DNA from: Sycobia sp. Sy_11
Lineage: Eukaryota > Arthropoda > Insecta > Hymenoptera > Epichrysomallidae
Reading direction: 5' to 3'
NCBI GenBank assembly: GCA_018907035.1
Contig: JACCIC010000002.1
Span: 3,521,001-3,585,000, forward strand
Length of the DNA stretch: 64,000 nt
Shown: positions 35,940-48,281 of the stretch, piece by piece
Layout: every line of letters starts with the position of its first letter
How positions within the stretch are numbered: position 1 is the stretch's first letter
Program-made: the position numbers and the translations under genes
Notes under the pieces: generated by a model
The model's input: the letters and a program-made list of their open reading frames with translations, nothing else
Database searches by the model: none
What the model was told of the DNA's origin: nothing

Positions 35940-38504
35940 ATGCGGTTCCAAAGTACTTTGCTTTTATTACTGTTGGTTGTGCTCTGTTGTATGTCAACAA
36001 CAGTACTGGGAAAAAAGAAGAATGGAGACCAGGTAAGATATAAGTTCCACATTATTCATAAGCTAAATAAAAATATATAATATGGAATGATATTGAAGTT
36101 GAAATTGAAATATGAATCAAAACAAATTTGTGCATTCAACGTATATGCTATTTAATTTTGTCCCATACAACCGGCATCGTGAATGGGATAGCTATATAAA
36201 TTGAACTTTTTTTTTTTGTTGCAAAATTGTAAAATTGTGTATTTCTTTATACCATAAGACCTTATAGAATTATTCATACTATAAACAATTTTTTTTACTA
36301 ATTAGTCAATATCTTTAAATGTATGTAATATAAAAATTGCATATTCGTTTTGATTGTTTCCAGTGTACGAGTGTATTTTCAAAGTAAATTATAGAAGAAT
36401 ATAATATACAAATATGTCTTAATTTTTTTTTTTACAGTGCACCGCAAATGCTGAATGTGATAGTAACTGCTGTCCATATTATCCAGTAGTAGCAAAATCT
36501 TACTGTGCGAATCGTAAGTTAATAAAACATTTTATTTTTCATTTAATCTTTTCGATGTAATAATTTTCCTCTTCGTATAATAAGTATTAAATCATATGGT
36601 TTGATATGTCTGATTTTCTCGAGCATCAACTGGGATGTAGTTGCCTCCAATATTTCACTGAAACTCACTTTTGTTCTTATTGACTTAGACGTAGTGTGCA
36701 GTATCTAGATCAGTTTAAGGTGTCTTTTCTGAATTTAAAATATTATAATTTGTGTTATGCTTACGTCAGTAAAGTAATCAGTTGGAGACTTGCTATATTT
36801 GAATTTCACGAAAAAATGCGATATAAATTCTAGTCTGAATACTTACATGTCATAAAAAGTCGATCATCTTCGGTAATATATTAGGAGTGTGAATAAGTCT
36901 TTCACGTTTTTTGTAAGAGATGGCGCCACCAATACTGTGCGATTATTCAATGGTTACATATGTCATAATCAAAGCTTATTCATATGTCAACAATTCCATA
37001 CTAACACATTAGTTAAAATTTTTTCGCATCATAAATTTTTGATATCGTGAAAATGTCGAAATTTGAGCCGAGTCGACGTCATTTGCGGGAAGTTTCACTT
37101 TATTGGTTCAATTTGAAGAAATCTGCTGCCGAGACGCATCGATTGCTTCAGGAGGCTTATGGAGAAGGTTGTGTCGATGATTCAAGTGTTCGCGGATGGT
37201 TTCGACTTCAAGAAGAACTTGCTGAAGCATTGGGAGTTGACCGAACAACCATTTCCAAGCGTTTGAAAGCCATGGGAATGATCCAAAAGCAAGGAAATTG
37301 GGTGCCGTACGAACTGAAGCTGAGAGACGTCGAATGGCGTTTTTTCACTTGCGAACAGCTGCTTCAGCGACATAAAAGAAAGGGTTTTCTGCATCGTATC
37401 GTGACTGGCGATGAAAAGTGGATACGTTACGATAATCCGAAGCGAAGAAAATCATGGGGACTACCCGGCCATGCATCATCATCGACGGCCAAGCCAAATA
37501 TTCATGGCGCCAAGCTCATGCTCTGTATATGGTGGGACCAGCTAGGTGTGGTTTACTATGAGCTTCTGAAACCGAATGAAAGGATCACAGGCGAGGTCTA
37601 TCGACGACAATTGATGCGTTTGAGCCGCGCACTGCGAGAAAAACGGCCACAATACTCCGACAGGCACGACAAAGTTATTTTGCAACATGACAATGCTCGC
37701 CCACATGTTGCACCGCCGGTGAAAACATACTTAGAAACGCTCAAATGGGAAGTCCTACCCCACCCGCCGTATAGTCCAGACGTTGCTCCATCTGATTACC
37801 ATCTCTTCAGATCGATGACGCATGGCCTGGCTGACCAGCACTTCCATTCATACGAGGAAGCCAAAAAATGGGTGGATGACTGGATAGAGGCCAAACCGAT
37901 CGAATTTTTTCGCAACGGGATTCGTATGTTGCCAGAAATATAGGAAAAAGTTGTAGCTAGCGATGGCCAATACTTTCAATAATTCATTTGTAACCATTTT
38001 TTCACAATAAAGGCTCAAAATTTGAAAAAAAAACGGGAAAGACTTATTCACATACCTGATAATTTCTCTGGTATAATAATTAGGTAAAGATGGGGGATCA
38101 GTTCAAAGCTGAATGAACAATCAAATAAACTAAGAATGTCGTATCAATGTCCCGATTTGGATATTATTCACTATAAATCTATTCATTTCGGACAATCGAT
38201 AATGACGGATCTATACTTGAATCAGTTCTAAAAATGATAATGTCTCTGACGATTAAAAAGACAAGATTTTTGTTTCTCATTTAAACTTTCAATCTCATAT
38301 CAGAAATTTCATCTTCATGATCTGATACAAGTATTATATATCTAAATCTATTGAGTTAAAGAAAAATTTATTTAGTTTTTGGAATTTATAATTTAATAGT
38401 AATATATTTTTTACATTAATAAAAATATATATAATATTAATTTAAAAATCAAGGTTTAATGTGATATCTATTTTTTTTTATTTTTAGCTACCGAATGTGA
38501 GTAA
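35940..38504 (+). CDS. ICK gene 2: secreted six-cysteine knottin precursor
   Basis: Predicted three-exon gene of about 61 residues. Exon 1, 35940-36032, encodes a leucine-rich signal peptide (LLLLLVVLCC) ending VLG and the KKKNGDQ linker, closing CAG|GTAAG. Exon 2, 36438-36513, follows a T-tract and ACAG, has cysteines 1-5 with DSNCCPYYP, and closes before GTAAG. Exon 3, 38488-38504, has cysteine 6 and the stop. Cysteine spacing is identical to gene 1, the closest relative by exon 2. Intron 1 is only 405 bases and lacks the H3 pseudogene of genes 1 and 3. Intron 2 is enlarged by a mariner at 36881-38059 that leaves the splice signals intact. A polyA signal lies at 38663. Relative to gene 1 the 10-residue loop differs (PYYPVVAKSY against [10 protein letters not shown]). 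It is likely secreted; target unknown. Confidence 0.8.
36881..38059 (+). mobile_element. Nearly intact mariner in intron 2 of ICK gene 2
   Basis: Inverted termini TTAGGAGTGTGAATAAGTCT and TCAGGTATGTGAATAAGTCT are flanked by TA (36879-36880 and 38060-38061). A single frame, 37047-37943, encodes 298 residues: N-terminal helix-turn-helix (KFEPSRRHLREVSLYWFN), then EELAEALGVDRTTISKRLK, then the D,D34D core. The three aspartates are visible in VTGDEKWIRYD, LQHDNARPH and SPDVAPSDYHLF. It is shorter than the usual 340-350. Roughly 40-45 residues between RGWFRLQ and EELAEAL are missing in frame, removing the linker between the two DNA-binding helices. A TAG at 37940-37942 cuts off about 12 C-terminal residues (EKVVASDGQYFQ is still readable after it). 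It is the best preserved transposase in the window, but probably defective in DNA binding. Confidence 0.9.
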
Positions 38505-38699
38505 GACTATTGCTCTCATTGCCAGTATGCAATATGCAGATTTATTCAGTTTGATGTTGTTCTAATATTTTGTAATATGTGTTATACAATTCCTTATTTT
38601 ATATATTGTAAAATTATTTATAATTTTATTGTTAAACAGAAAAAATATCAATGCAATTGTTAAATAAATAAAATTAAAACAATTATACATCTAAAGATA

Positions 38700-41020
38700 G
38701 CATGCTTCTCCTTTTGATGGTGTATGATAATATTCTATTTCTTAAAATTAAAAAAATAGCCTGTAAAGATAAATTGAGAAATAAATTGATAAGAGAATTA
38801 GCTTCACAAAAAAAAACAAGTTGTTGTTTATGGTTGTTGGATTATTGTTGGAATTAATGGCTGTGATAAAAGATAATATCATTACGTTTTTTAATAATGG
38901 TAAGTATGTAGTAAGATGGTCATGGGTATCTGTATCCAACAACGAGTGGAAATAATAATTACGATCTATAATTAATGATAATTAATCTATAATTGAATGA
39001 ACTCCAATTCTTACACACATACTGAACAACAATCTCAATAATCTCGATCACCTTAATCATGAAGCAGGTACACCGGTACACCGGAAGCAGACAAGAGGAT
39101 GCGTATAATCTTATCAAGAATTGAAATATCAAAAAACATCGATAACATTATAATCAAGAATGTATAACTTGTAGCAATCAAAAATCCTACAAATATCTCT
39201 CGAATTGAACGAAATTATAACTTTAATTCTGTACTTCATTAGACAAAATATTTTGATTAATTTTATTTTTTTTTTGTTTTACAAAAGTACATCATAATCA
39301 AACTATTTAACTACTACAAGAAATACTTTAACGTATGTTACAGTGTCATAATTAGGTGCACTATAAAGGATTATATACGCTTAGGTTCGTGGAGCTTTTC
39401 AATAAATATATAAAAATTAAACAATTTCGATTATTTTTTGAACAAACTAACAAATAAATACATTGGTCATACAACCCTGATTAGAATAACAGTCAGATTG
39501 TCCTTTTTTCGAAAAAAAACCGTAAAATCTGAAATATGAAATTTTTATGACTATTGCACTGGAAGAAAAATGTTGTTAGCAAATGATGATCTAACTGCCC
39601 AAGTGAAGTAGTTCACTGAAGTAGACAAGTCAAACTGTCACATTTATTTAATTGGTGTTTGTCCACTTTATTTAATTGGTGTATATTTCTTTCACAAGAG
39701 TATGTGTAAAGTTCGTATATTTTAATTCGTTCTAACAGGCAACAAAATGAGTTTTCTGTTTCTAGGTATGCTGGGTAAACCAGCATCATATATGTGTTAT
39801 GCCCAAGGTGGGAAGAAAATGATAAAAATATTATAATTTTCTATTACAAATAATTCGTTACTATTTATTTATTTTATTCTATTATAGGCACTCTAATCAT
39901 ATATAGCGAATATATCATTTATATAACAAACTGACATTATTTACATTGGCGTTAAAGGATAATATAACACTGTTTTAAAATTATTTTGTTTGACTTAACA
40001 AATTCGTAAAGACTCCAAAAGTTATTTTTTTGTCAACAACGCATTATATTAGACGTATATTACGACCTCCAGATAATCATATGCAAACAGTTATTATGAT
40101 TTGAATTAAGAATTAATAAACAATTCTTAGGCATGTAGGTTTTCAATTCATTTCAATTCGTTCTACAATTTGAGAAGAGAAAATCAATCTTCGGGTCACT
40201 TAAAGTTCGTATGTTGGTGGTTTTGAAGACTCAAATTATGAGTGAGTTCACGCAGATTTTTTTCTAAAAATTCAATTCATACCAGTTGACTTAATTCTGA
40301 TCATTTATATTAATGACAATGGATTTTTAAGCTTGCCGTTATTTTCTTTTATTTCATTTTTTTTTTGTTTGACAATAGGTGAATGAAGAGATGTTCTTGT
40401 ACTGTACAGATATTATGCGTTATTGCGTGAATAAGTAAATAAAAAAATAGTGTCTTTCGATATTTTCCTTCTGAAATTAATTAATAAATGAGAATAAAAT
40501 TAATAAACGATATGTTTCAGTAGTGTCCTTGGTCTGCAATGTTTGTTCATATGTTCCTGGTCTACAGACACAACAACAGCTTACTGAATCAATTACCTTG
40601 ACACGTTTATTACGTTATAGATGTAAGAAATGGAGTATTATAAGCTAAAGAAATTATTGAAACGATATTTTCTCTCAATGTTAGTTGAAAAATATAAAAA
40701 TAAGATTATTAGACCTCCTATCATAGATAAACTATGTGTGAGACGAATCCTGTAATATAAAATATTCTGATATTTAATGAAGCTAAAATAATAAATATTA
40801 TTAATAAAATTCTTATAATGAAAGGATTTAAAAATTTTCTATTGATATGTATAAGTCTAATTAAGAAAATATCTATTGAAAGAAAATCTAATCAAATTCA
40901 AAAATCTTTTCATATTAAAAATAGTTTATTAATACATTAATTTTGGAGATGAACGATATATAATTTTTTGACTTAAAGTGATTTATTTTTCATCTACAAT
41001 TTATACTTTTTATTAAATTA
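38700..41020. other. AT-rich spacer, no gene seen
   Basis: No exon resembling the ICK family and no transposon protein is visible. A small element core, AACAGTCAGATTGTCC, at about 39491 matches the arm end of the foldback element at 3568-4005. Confidence 0.4.
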
Positions 41021-41026
41021 ATAGCT

Positions 41027-41300
41027 AACGTCGGTCGGGGTAAAGAAATTTATGAAGTCGAATTTGGACCGGTAAAAACATTTATGACGATTAAACAGCT
41101 ATTTAGGAGATAAGTATCACATATTTCTACGATCCCCTCAATGCCAAGGACTAATGAAATTATTCGTTCATCTTCAATGTTCATAACAGGTCACAAGCAC
41201 AATGACACCGAATATATGAGATTTGAATTATGATAAACCATATTTTTCCCAAAGCTCCCTATATATAAATTTAGATTGATTGTATCTCTTAAGTGAGAGT
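41027..41300. repeat. Repeat shared with the right edge (63690-63960)
   Basis: TCTTCAATGTTCATA and the following TATGAGATTT...CCAAAGCTCC-CTATATATAA arrangement at 41168-41270 recur as CTTCAATGTTCATAGCAG...CCAAGTCCGTCTATATATAA at 63780-63880, in the same orientation. Confidence 0.55.
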
Positions 41301-43765
41301 ATAGAAAAATTTATTTGTTTTTCTAAGCAATGGAAACCCGACAAAATGGCTATTTCAATCTTGAAACTTTCGTAAATTGAAAATAATATAGATATAAAAC
41401 TACAAACGAAATTTCAGCAATTCTTTCTGGTACAGAATGTTATTTAAGATAGTATCACCCTTTAAGATTACAAAATTTATGCCATTTCCATTAAAAAAAT
41501 ATTAGGAAGAACATCTTTTTGTTCAAATTATATTTTATTTATTTCAATGAGTAGTATAAATGTCTCTAAGCTTTAAGCAAATATGACTTAGAAATCGAGT
41601 ATTTGTCTGAGTTTGATCCAATGGTGATGAAAGGCTGAATCAAACATGAATATATTCATAAATAATTTCTCGAATCATATGATTTTAGGAAAAAAACCAC
41701 TAATAATGGAAAGTTTTTAAAATTAGTGGGAACAGGAATTACCTTTTTAAAACATTTTTTACTTTTGCAAATGTAAATTGTTATCAAACTAAAAAAATTG
41801 TTCGAAATGCTTCGAAAAATTCTACATTATTCTTCAAGTCTTTCGAAGAACTTTTTCAATAAATCCAAACTTTTACAAAAATCCCAATTCAGTTTTCCAA
41901 ATAATTTTAAGAAACACTCAAATATTTTCACCGTTCTTACAATCATATTTTAACAACTTTTTATTATGTTTATTATTATTTTATTCTTGTAGATTTTTTC
42001 AAAAGGTGATATTTTTCGATACCTAATTTATAAATGATCTTTAAGTCACATCTCCTTAAAGCTTAGACATTTATGCTATGGGTTATTCCGTGTCTTTTTC
42101 AGATCGCAAATGCATTGAAAATTAGATATGAATACAAAATAGTGTAAAAACATAATATTTTTAACACAAATATTTATTTAATTAATAAAATTCTAAAACA
42201 AATTTTGAATTTAATATTTCAAAGGCCGTGTCTTAATTTAGAAAAATATTTATTTGATAGCGGACATATTTTTCTGATCGACAAAATGCTCTAGAAAGCT
42301 AAGTAAGTCGAAGGTTACTGTATTATTATGTATTGTTTACAAAACTCAATTATCTTTCAATATTCATGAGATTTTTCTGGAATAAACCATTTCATCATCT
42401 CAACAAAGCTAAGGCAGTGAAGCTTTCATATAAATATTCCACCTGTTTGATACAAAATCATTAACGGATAGAATATTGAAGAACTATTAAGTTCTATAAA
42501 GGTTAGTAACTATTATTTAAATAATTTTCTTAAAATATGTATAAGAAGTATGAGTAAAATTTAATAATAATATTATAAATCCATAAAAATTCTAATTTTT
42601 TTGATTTTATAAAATTCACACAACAAATAAATCTGAAAGTTAAGCTATTCGCATACATATCCTTCTGTGCCTTTTGTAAAAATTATCATTTGATTTGGAT
42701 ATAATCATTTACAATTTTTTATTCTCATTTATATGTTTTTAACACGTAACTATTTTTTCAGTATTAATTATCACCAACATTTTCTCATTATAGTTCTACT
42801 AAAGTTAATATAAAAATAAATTTTTTTTATAATATCGAAAGTTAACTTTGAAAAAAAATAAATAGAGAGAAAACAGAAATGATTTTAAAATTTATAAAAA
42901 TCGTGTTTTTTCGATCAACTGTGTTTACTTGGGCAAATATTAAATTTTTTTTTTAAACATTTGAAATCAAAATTGTCGATCATATCATCCTTTTTGTTCT
43001 ATTTATTTTCTTTAATGTCCAAATATGACGGTCTTTCTTAGGGCTATCCAAGCTACAATAATTGTCATTTTATAAACTTTTCTTTAAAAATAATTGTTTT
43101 GTAGAAAATATAAGGAACTAAAAAAATTTATTTTTAGATTTTTTTATAAAAAATAAAATTGGAATATTCTCCATCAGAAACGTACAAAAATGTGTATTAC
43201 ACAGTATGACAACGTATGATTTTTCAAAAATTGTTCTAAATTTGTTGTTTTGGTAACTATATATTTTATCGATTTTATCGATTTTAATTACTTTGTATTA
43301 TATGACTTAATTATAATTTATAATTTTTAATTAATCAATAAATATATAATCATAATTCCCTACAATTATTGTATTGGGAAAATTTTTATAACGTATTTTG
43401 TATTTTGACGATTATGATGAATTTAATGTCTTATATGCTTTATGATTATAATAAAATTTTCTTTAAAGAGTTGGCAAGAGAAAATGGATTTTCAATATTC
43501 ATTTATTAGTCTGAATATTTAAAATTCAACAGAACAGTTGTTGTCATATTTAGTATATATCACTTAAATTATTTACAATGAGACCTTTAATATATATGGA
43601 GTAAGAAATAAATAAAAAGAATTCAATTTATTTTTTGCTATTCTTTAGAGAAATTGTATACTTTTTATCAGATACGAAAAAGATTTATTTACGAAACGAG
43701 AGGTTTGTGGCTCGAGGCGAAGCTATTATTAGTTTTTATTTCAGCCCACTCAGATTGAAATTCCA

Positions 43766-43865
43766 AATTTATATATAAAACGCGCGTAGGTTCGGCTGAA
43801 TTGTAATTAAAAACGAATCCTTATAATAAACACAAATAGAGCCTGTTATTTGAATATTTTAAATC
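43766..43865 (+). promoter_or_regulatory. Predicted core promoter and 5'UTR exon of ICK gene 3
   Basis: TTCCAAATTTATATATAAAACG contains a good TATA box (TATATAAAA, 43772-43780). The following about 80 bases, ending AATAGAGCCTGTTA, match gene 2 and may be a noncoding exon. The acceptor TTTTAG before the coding exon ends at 44084. Confidence 0.5.
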
Positions 43866-44108
43866 ATGGATATCATCATGAATGATATTCAATGAGCATC
43901 CATGTGAATTACAAAGACACCTTCGTTTCTACTCTATTATAGTGTAGTCTTCAACTGTTGTACAGGTCATTCTTATATACTCTATTTATTTTTATAAAGC
44001 TATTCATGAAGTTAATTTATAATACAATATATATAATTATATTATATAATCTCATTAAATTTTATTTAATTAAATGTGTTTTAGAAGCTAAATTTGATCC
44101 AAAACAAG

Positions 44109-44569
44109 ATGCAGTTGAACATTACCCTGTTTTTAGTGCTGTTGGTTGTGCTTTGTTGTATGTCAACCACAGTACTGGGAAAAAAGAAGCTTGGAGACAA
44201 AGTAAGATATAAGTTTTATTCATAACATAAATACAAATATAATAAATAAATAAGGTGATATAGTATGGAATGATGTTGCAGTTCAATATTGAAATACGAA
44301 TCAAATCACATTTGTATATTCAACGCATATGATATTTAATTTTGGTCCATATACATTGTAATTTGTTTTTAGTTAACAAAGATCTAGAGAATCTAATTAT
44401 GAGGTATAAAAATAATTCATCAATAAAAATTAGATAAATTACAACATACTTCCGCATGTGAAAATGAAAGAAGACAGCTAGAGAGGCTGTTCCTAAGTCA
44501 TGATGCCTAATTTTTTCATTAATTTATCCTGTCTGATTCGCCGCTATATTACATTACCGACATTATCTG

Positions 44570-44612
<43 letters not shown>

Positions 44613-46505
44613 GTGACATGATTCGCCGATAATCTGTGCATCAAGCACTTCTATAAGATTCTCCATCGTGGTGAGTGGATGAAGTTTCTGAAGTCCTTTG
44701 GTGATCGAAAAATGCATCTCTTCTGTTACTTCGATTAATATCGGATAGAGATTAAGGTTGATGAAGTGAGCTAAGACACAGTATTACCTGTTCCTAGTGT
44801 CATGAATGCGACCATTCACTTGCAAGATATGAATGTTCGTTTCTGCAACTGCACAGCCCAAGCCATATTATCTATCGTAGTTATTCCTCGTTGATATGAC
44901 AGTTTCTATAGTAGAATTCAGACAAGAGTCCATTGCCATCAACCATTCATTGATGTTCGCTGAGTACAGAGTCCGAGTTCTTGAGTGGAATTCTATCATT
45001 CCGTAGAGAAAATCGGCTAATTGCTTCTTGATGATACTAAGATGATGGTAATACACTCCAGTGAATCTGTATTTTTTTTTTTTTTATAAATATACATCTG
45101 CGTATAATCGTCTCACACACCGACTCCCCATATATATTTCTTGAGCTTATTGCGCTAATGGAAGATGTGAGATATTTTGCTTGATTTCTCATACCTTATT
45201 TGACGTTTGTAAGTTATCTAGAACTCAATTATTATGACGCGTACCAAGAAAACTGCTTGGTTATCGACCGGAGGAAAGGCGCCGTGCAAGCAGCTTGCTA
45301 TGAAAGCTGCGCCCAAAATTGTGCCTGCCGCTGACTAGGTCATAAAATTTCATAGTTACAGACTCGAAACCAATTCCGTCCCAGAAATCTGTTAATATCA
45401 GAAGAGCACGGAGCTGCTGATCTGCAAATTGCCGTTTCGGTGTCTGGTGCATGAGACCGACCTACAGTTCAAGAGCTTGGCTGTGATGGCCCTCCAGGAG
45501 GCAGCGCGGTTTATTTCGTGGGTCTTTTCGAGGACACAAATCTTTGCGCTATCCACGCCAAATATATTTGGCAACTTTCAAGACACATTCGTGGCGAACG
45601 TGTTTATTTAATCAGTTCTTTATAAGAAAGGAACAAAAACAATTATACATATACAGATGGCCTCTATTCGAAGCTTCCTTTGTATAGTAGGCTTAGCGTT
45701 CTGCGTAAGTGAAAACAGCTCACCAGTAAGGCTTCATTATGTCTCCGGTTGGCTACAATATAATCATCTTGACCGACATTTCTTATAGTGGCATGGAGTC
45801 TCAGCGCATGAACGCCTACTCTACTCCGTTTTTTATATTGGTAGGGAGGTGTCATGTTTTTATGTATGTTTTTACTTGCTTGAATTAAAAAATCTGGAAT
45901 CATGTCATGACAGATAGGATAATGGTAATGTATATGATCTGAGCTATATTTTTGTTAAGGGATCACAGTATTAGTAGAATTACTATTAGTAAGTGCAATG
46001 GTAAAACCGAGGCAAGAACTTAATCATCGTAAAATTGTTTTTTCTTCTTTCTTTGAGTATTTCCACACACTAATCGGCATATAATACAAAAATTTCGTAT
46101 AGATTATAAAGTAGATATTTTTAAATTCAATTATGTAATTATATTTTATTGTGTATTCATTTTTCTTTTTGTATATAATTGTGTTTTTATTTTTCTCAGT
46201 GTGAGGGTCATGCAGAGTGTGATAGTTTCTGCTGTGCGTATTATATTGGTCGAAATGCACATTACTGTTCCGTTGGTAAGTTATTTAAATCATTTATTGT
46301 ATTTTTTCAATATAATAAGTATTAGATCACTAGATTTAAAGTGTTTAATTACTTAAAATTTCACATTTGATTTCGATGTTTTTAATATTTTTGATTTGGA
46401 TGCAAAATATTTATCAATTCCAGCTTTTTTTTCTGAAATTTAAATATTCTAAGCCGTGCTCAGCGTACGCCAGCAAATGGCATTTTAATTTTAAGATCAA
46501 ACAGC

Positions 46506-46554
<49 letters not shown>

Positions 46555-47021
46555 TATAATTATATATATGTGTGTATATATATATAGTTATCGTACACGT
46601 CGCGAAAATGAGATAATCGTTAATAATAGTAAATGTTTGATACAATAATTGAACAAAGATGGAGCAGTAAATCATATGACAAAGTTGATGCATAAACATT
46701 GAAAGATGCAAATGGTCTGCGTTTATTGTACTCTAGTTTGGTCTACATTATAAATTAATAAAGATCTGAAAAATTAAGAACGAGATATCTGTATTTGAAT
46801 AAAAAATTATAACGTCACTGTAGATTCAACAGACATGATTGTTAATATTTCAAACTTTCACTGCCAAATAAATAATGACATAGTTCATGACTTGACAAAA
46901 GTATTTCAGAGATGTAGATTATAGAGGTTTATAATAGGAAAAAATGTTTTTTATTTAAATTTCATGTTTCAAAGTTATATAATTTTTTAAATTATTTTTA
47001 GCTGCAAGATGTTATCAGTAA
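44109..47021 (+). CDS. ICK gene 3: secreted six-cysteine knottin precursor
   Basis: Predicted three-exon gene of about 62 residues. Exon 1, 44109-44201, encodes a signal peptide ([11 protein letters not shown]) ending VLG and a KKKLGDK linker; the donor reads AAA|GTAAG. Exon 2, 46200-46275, follows TTTCTCAG, has cysteines 1-5 with motif DSFCCAYY, and ends G|GTAAG. Exon 3, 47002-47021, has cysteine 6 and the stop. Cysteine spacing C-x5-C-x3-CC-x10-C-x5-C equals that of the other copies, but the residues around the central CC and the 10-residue loop differ from genes 1 and 2 and resemble gene 4. Intron 1 (about 2 kb) contains a (CT)n run and a histone H3 pseudogene; intron 2 contains an AT microsatellite. 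A polyA signal lies at 47123. A TATA box is predicted at 43772. Function beyond secretion is not determinable. Confidence 0.8.
44573..44610. repeat. (CT)n microsatellite in intron 1 of ICK gene 3
   Basis: About 19 CT units, immediately followed by GGGTGACATGATTCGCC, which matches 53856 in gene 4, where the CT run is absent. Confidence 0.9.
45234..45611 (+). pseudogene. Histone H3 pseudogene in intron 1 of ICK gene 3
   Basis: The better preserved of two H3 copies. From the ATG at 45234 the frame reads [17 protein letters not shown], then [17 protein letters not shown], then a stop, closely matching the H3 tail MARTKQTARKSTGGKAP and RKQLATKAARKSAPATGG. Later parts in shifted frames give [25 protein letters not shown] and QDTFVANV (from LARRIRGERA). 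Frameshifts, a stop and small deletions inactivate it. A weak stem-loop GTTCTTT-ATAAG-AAAGGAAC lies about 15 bases after the end, where a replication-dependent histone 3' stem-loop would be. It shares its 5' flank with the gene 1 copy, so the two descend from one insertion predating the gene duplication. Confidence 0.9.
46510..46549. repeat. (AT)n microsatellite in intron 2 of ICK gene 3
   Basis: About 20 AT units, at the same place as the longer run in gene 4 (54905-54961). Confidence 0.9.
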
Positions 47022-47764
47022 TCATATGGCTACAATTTCAAGTGTTGCAAAATCCATGTTTCTTCAGTATGCCGTTGTTTTAATTTTTTAGAATGTGCCA
47101 ATCAATTATTTCATATACGATAAATAAAATTTTATGTATAGTCTGTACTTTAACAAAATTTTAAATAGTCAATTATATTAAACTTTTTACAAAATTTTTT
47201 TGTGATTAGATTTTTCTTATTTTCCATTAAAAAAGCCCATTCTGCGTACGGATTATGAAAATTAATTTCGATAATAAAGAATTAAATACATATTGAATAA
47301 AAAATATTGCATGTTCCAGATGAATTACATTTCATAACTTATTAGTATTATAAAGGAAGTTTTTATTTATTTGAGATTTCTTCCTTCTTTTGAACTCTGA
47401 ATGAGCTTTTAACTTTATACCTACCTAATATATATATATATTTAATATTGCAACGAACATCAAGTGTCAAGACCTCAAGAAACTCGAGTCACTAGTGTCA
47501 ATACATAATTAATTTTGTGATGCGAATACCCAAAGTGAGCAATTTTAACGCACCGACCATTCCGGAGCTGGTTTTCTTAATTGGCATTTATTGATTTTGG
47601 CCACAGATTTTTCCCGTTACACAGAGAGAAGGTTGGGTAAATGCGGAGTCGATGCAGTAGGTTAAGAATTCGGTTAATTTCATTGGTCAGCTGAGAATCA
47701 GGCGCTGAAAAAATGTGCAAGGAAGTAAATGTGTAAAAACATTTGTAAATAATGTATTTTATTA

Positions 47765-47880
47765 CGAGGTGTGTTCAAAAAGTAACGAGAATTTTTAAAT
47801 TTCGCGGGTTTGGACAGTCTGCCTGAATAAAAATTTTTTTATTATGTTGGTACGCATGTCTCTCAAGTACAATATATACG
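47765..47880 (+). mobile_element. Left end of a mariner element
   Basis: After TA at 47763-47764 comes CGAGGTGTGTTCAAAAAGTA and ACGAGAATTTTTAAATTTCG, a typical mariner terminal repeat and leader. The transposase at 49405-50465 is likely from the same element, with LINE and other sequence lodged between. No matching right terminal repeat is found. Confidence 0.65.
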
Positions 47881-48250
47881 TACGTACCAAATGCCTTTTA
47901 TATCGATTATCAGAATGTTAGATCAAATAAAAATAAATTACTCAATTTACATATTAATCTATATTATGCACTGCCACATATTTACTCCATATTATTTGCT
48001 TGACTGAAACATGTCTAATCGGTTTAATAAATAACTCCGAAATCTTACTGCATAACTACTTTATTTACAAGGGTGATATAAATAATAGTTTTAAATCTCG
48101 TAGATGTGGTATGTTAATTGCTGTCCATAATCATCTTACTCATAGGCATCTTCACTTTTACAGACAACACATAGAATCCTTACTCATTGAATTTCATACC
48201 AATACTGTACTCAAATTTAACATTATTTTGATATATAACGCGTTTTCAGT
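47880..48250 (+). mobile_element. LINE endonuclease-domain fragment
   Basis: The frame at 48000-48272 begins LTETCLIGLINNSEILLHNY and continues YKGDINNS, RRCGMLIAVHNHL and ESLLIEFH. This matches the APE-type endonuclease of jockey/CR1-like elements (LTETWL---I-NSE----Y-IYR-DR----RGGG-LIAV). The upstream frames at 47885-47995 fit the preceding NVRSIRTKLN-type segment. No reverse transcriptase follows, so it is a fragment, probably inserted into the mariner that starts at 47765. Confidence 0.7.
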
Positions 48251-48281
48251 GTATATATATACAATACACTGAAAACGCGTT
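48237..48281. repeat. Perfect 18-bp stem-loop
   Basis: AACGCGTTTTCAGTGTAT at 48237-48254 is exactly complementary to 48264-48281, with a 9-base AT loop. It lies at the junction between the LINE fragment and the unassigned GC-richer block to its right. Confidence 0.85.

Larger units (their letters stand above)
41620..47370. repeat. Tandem duplication unit carrying ICK gene 3
   Basis: Paralogous to 50990-55732. Anchors are 41640-42850 matching 51000-52150 (for example AAAAAACCACTAATAATGGA against AAAAACCACCAATAATGGA), 43260-43700 matching 52600-53090, the gene itself, and the 3' flank to TTCATAACTT at about 47335 matching 55705. Relative to the other unit this one keeps about 1 kb in intron 1 that holds the H3 pseudogene. 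Outside the gene no other coding feature is seen. Confidence 0.8.

Noticed and set aside
39773..39815. Possible extra ICK exon 1 (ATG followed by a hydrophobic stretch)
   Set aside because: No VLG-K motif, no matching donor context and no exon 2 nearby.
43958..44212. 84-residue frame running through exon 1 of ICK gene 3
   Set aside because: It uses a different reading frame from the signal peptide and crosses the predicted 5'UTR acceptor; the paralogues do not keep it.
46505..46711. Tyr-Ile repeat proteins on both strands around AT microsatellites (also at 17608, 46367 and 54865)
   Set aside because: They are translated dinucleotide repeats.
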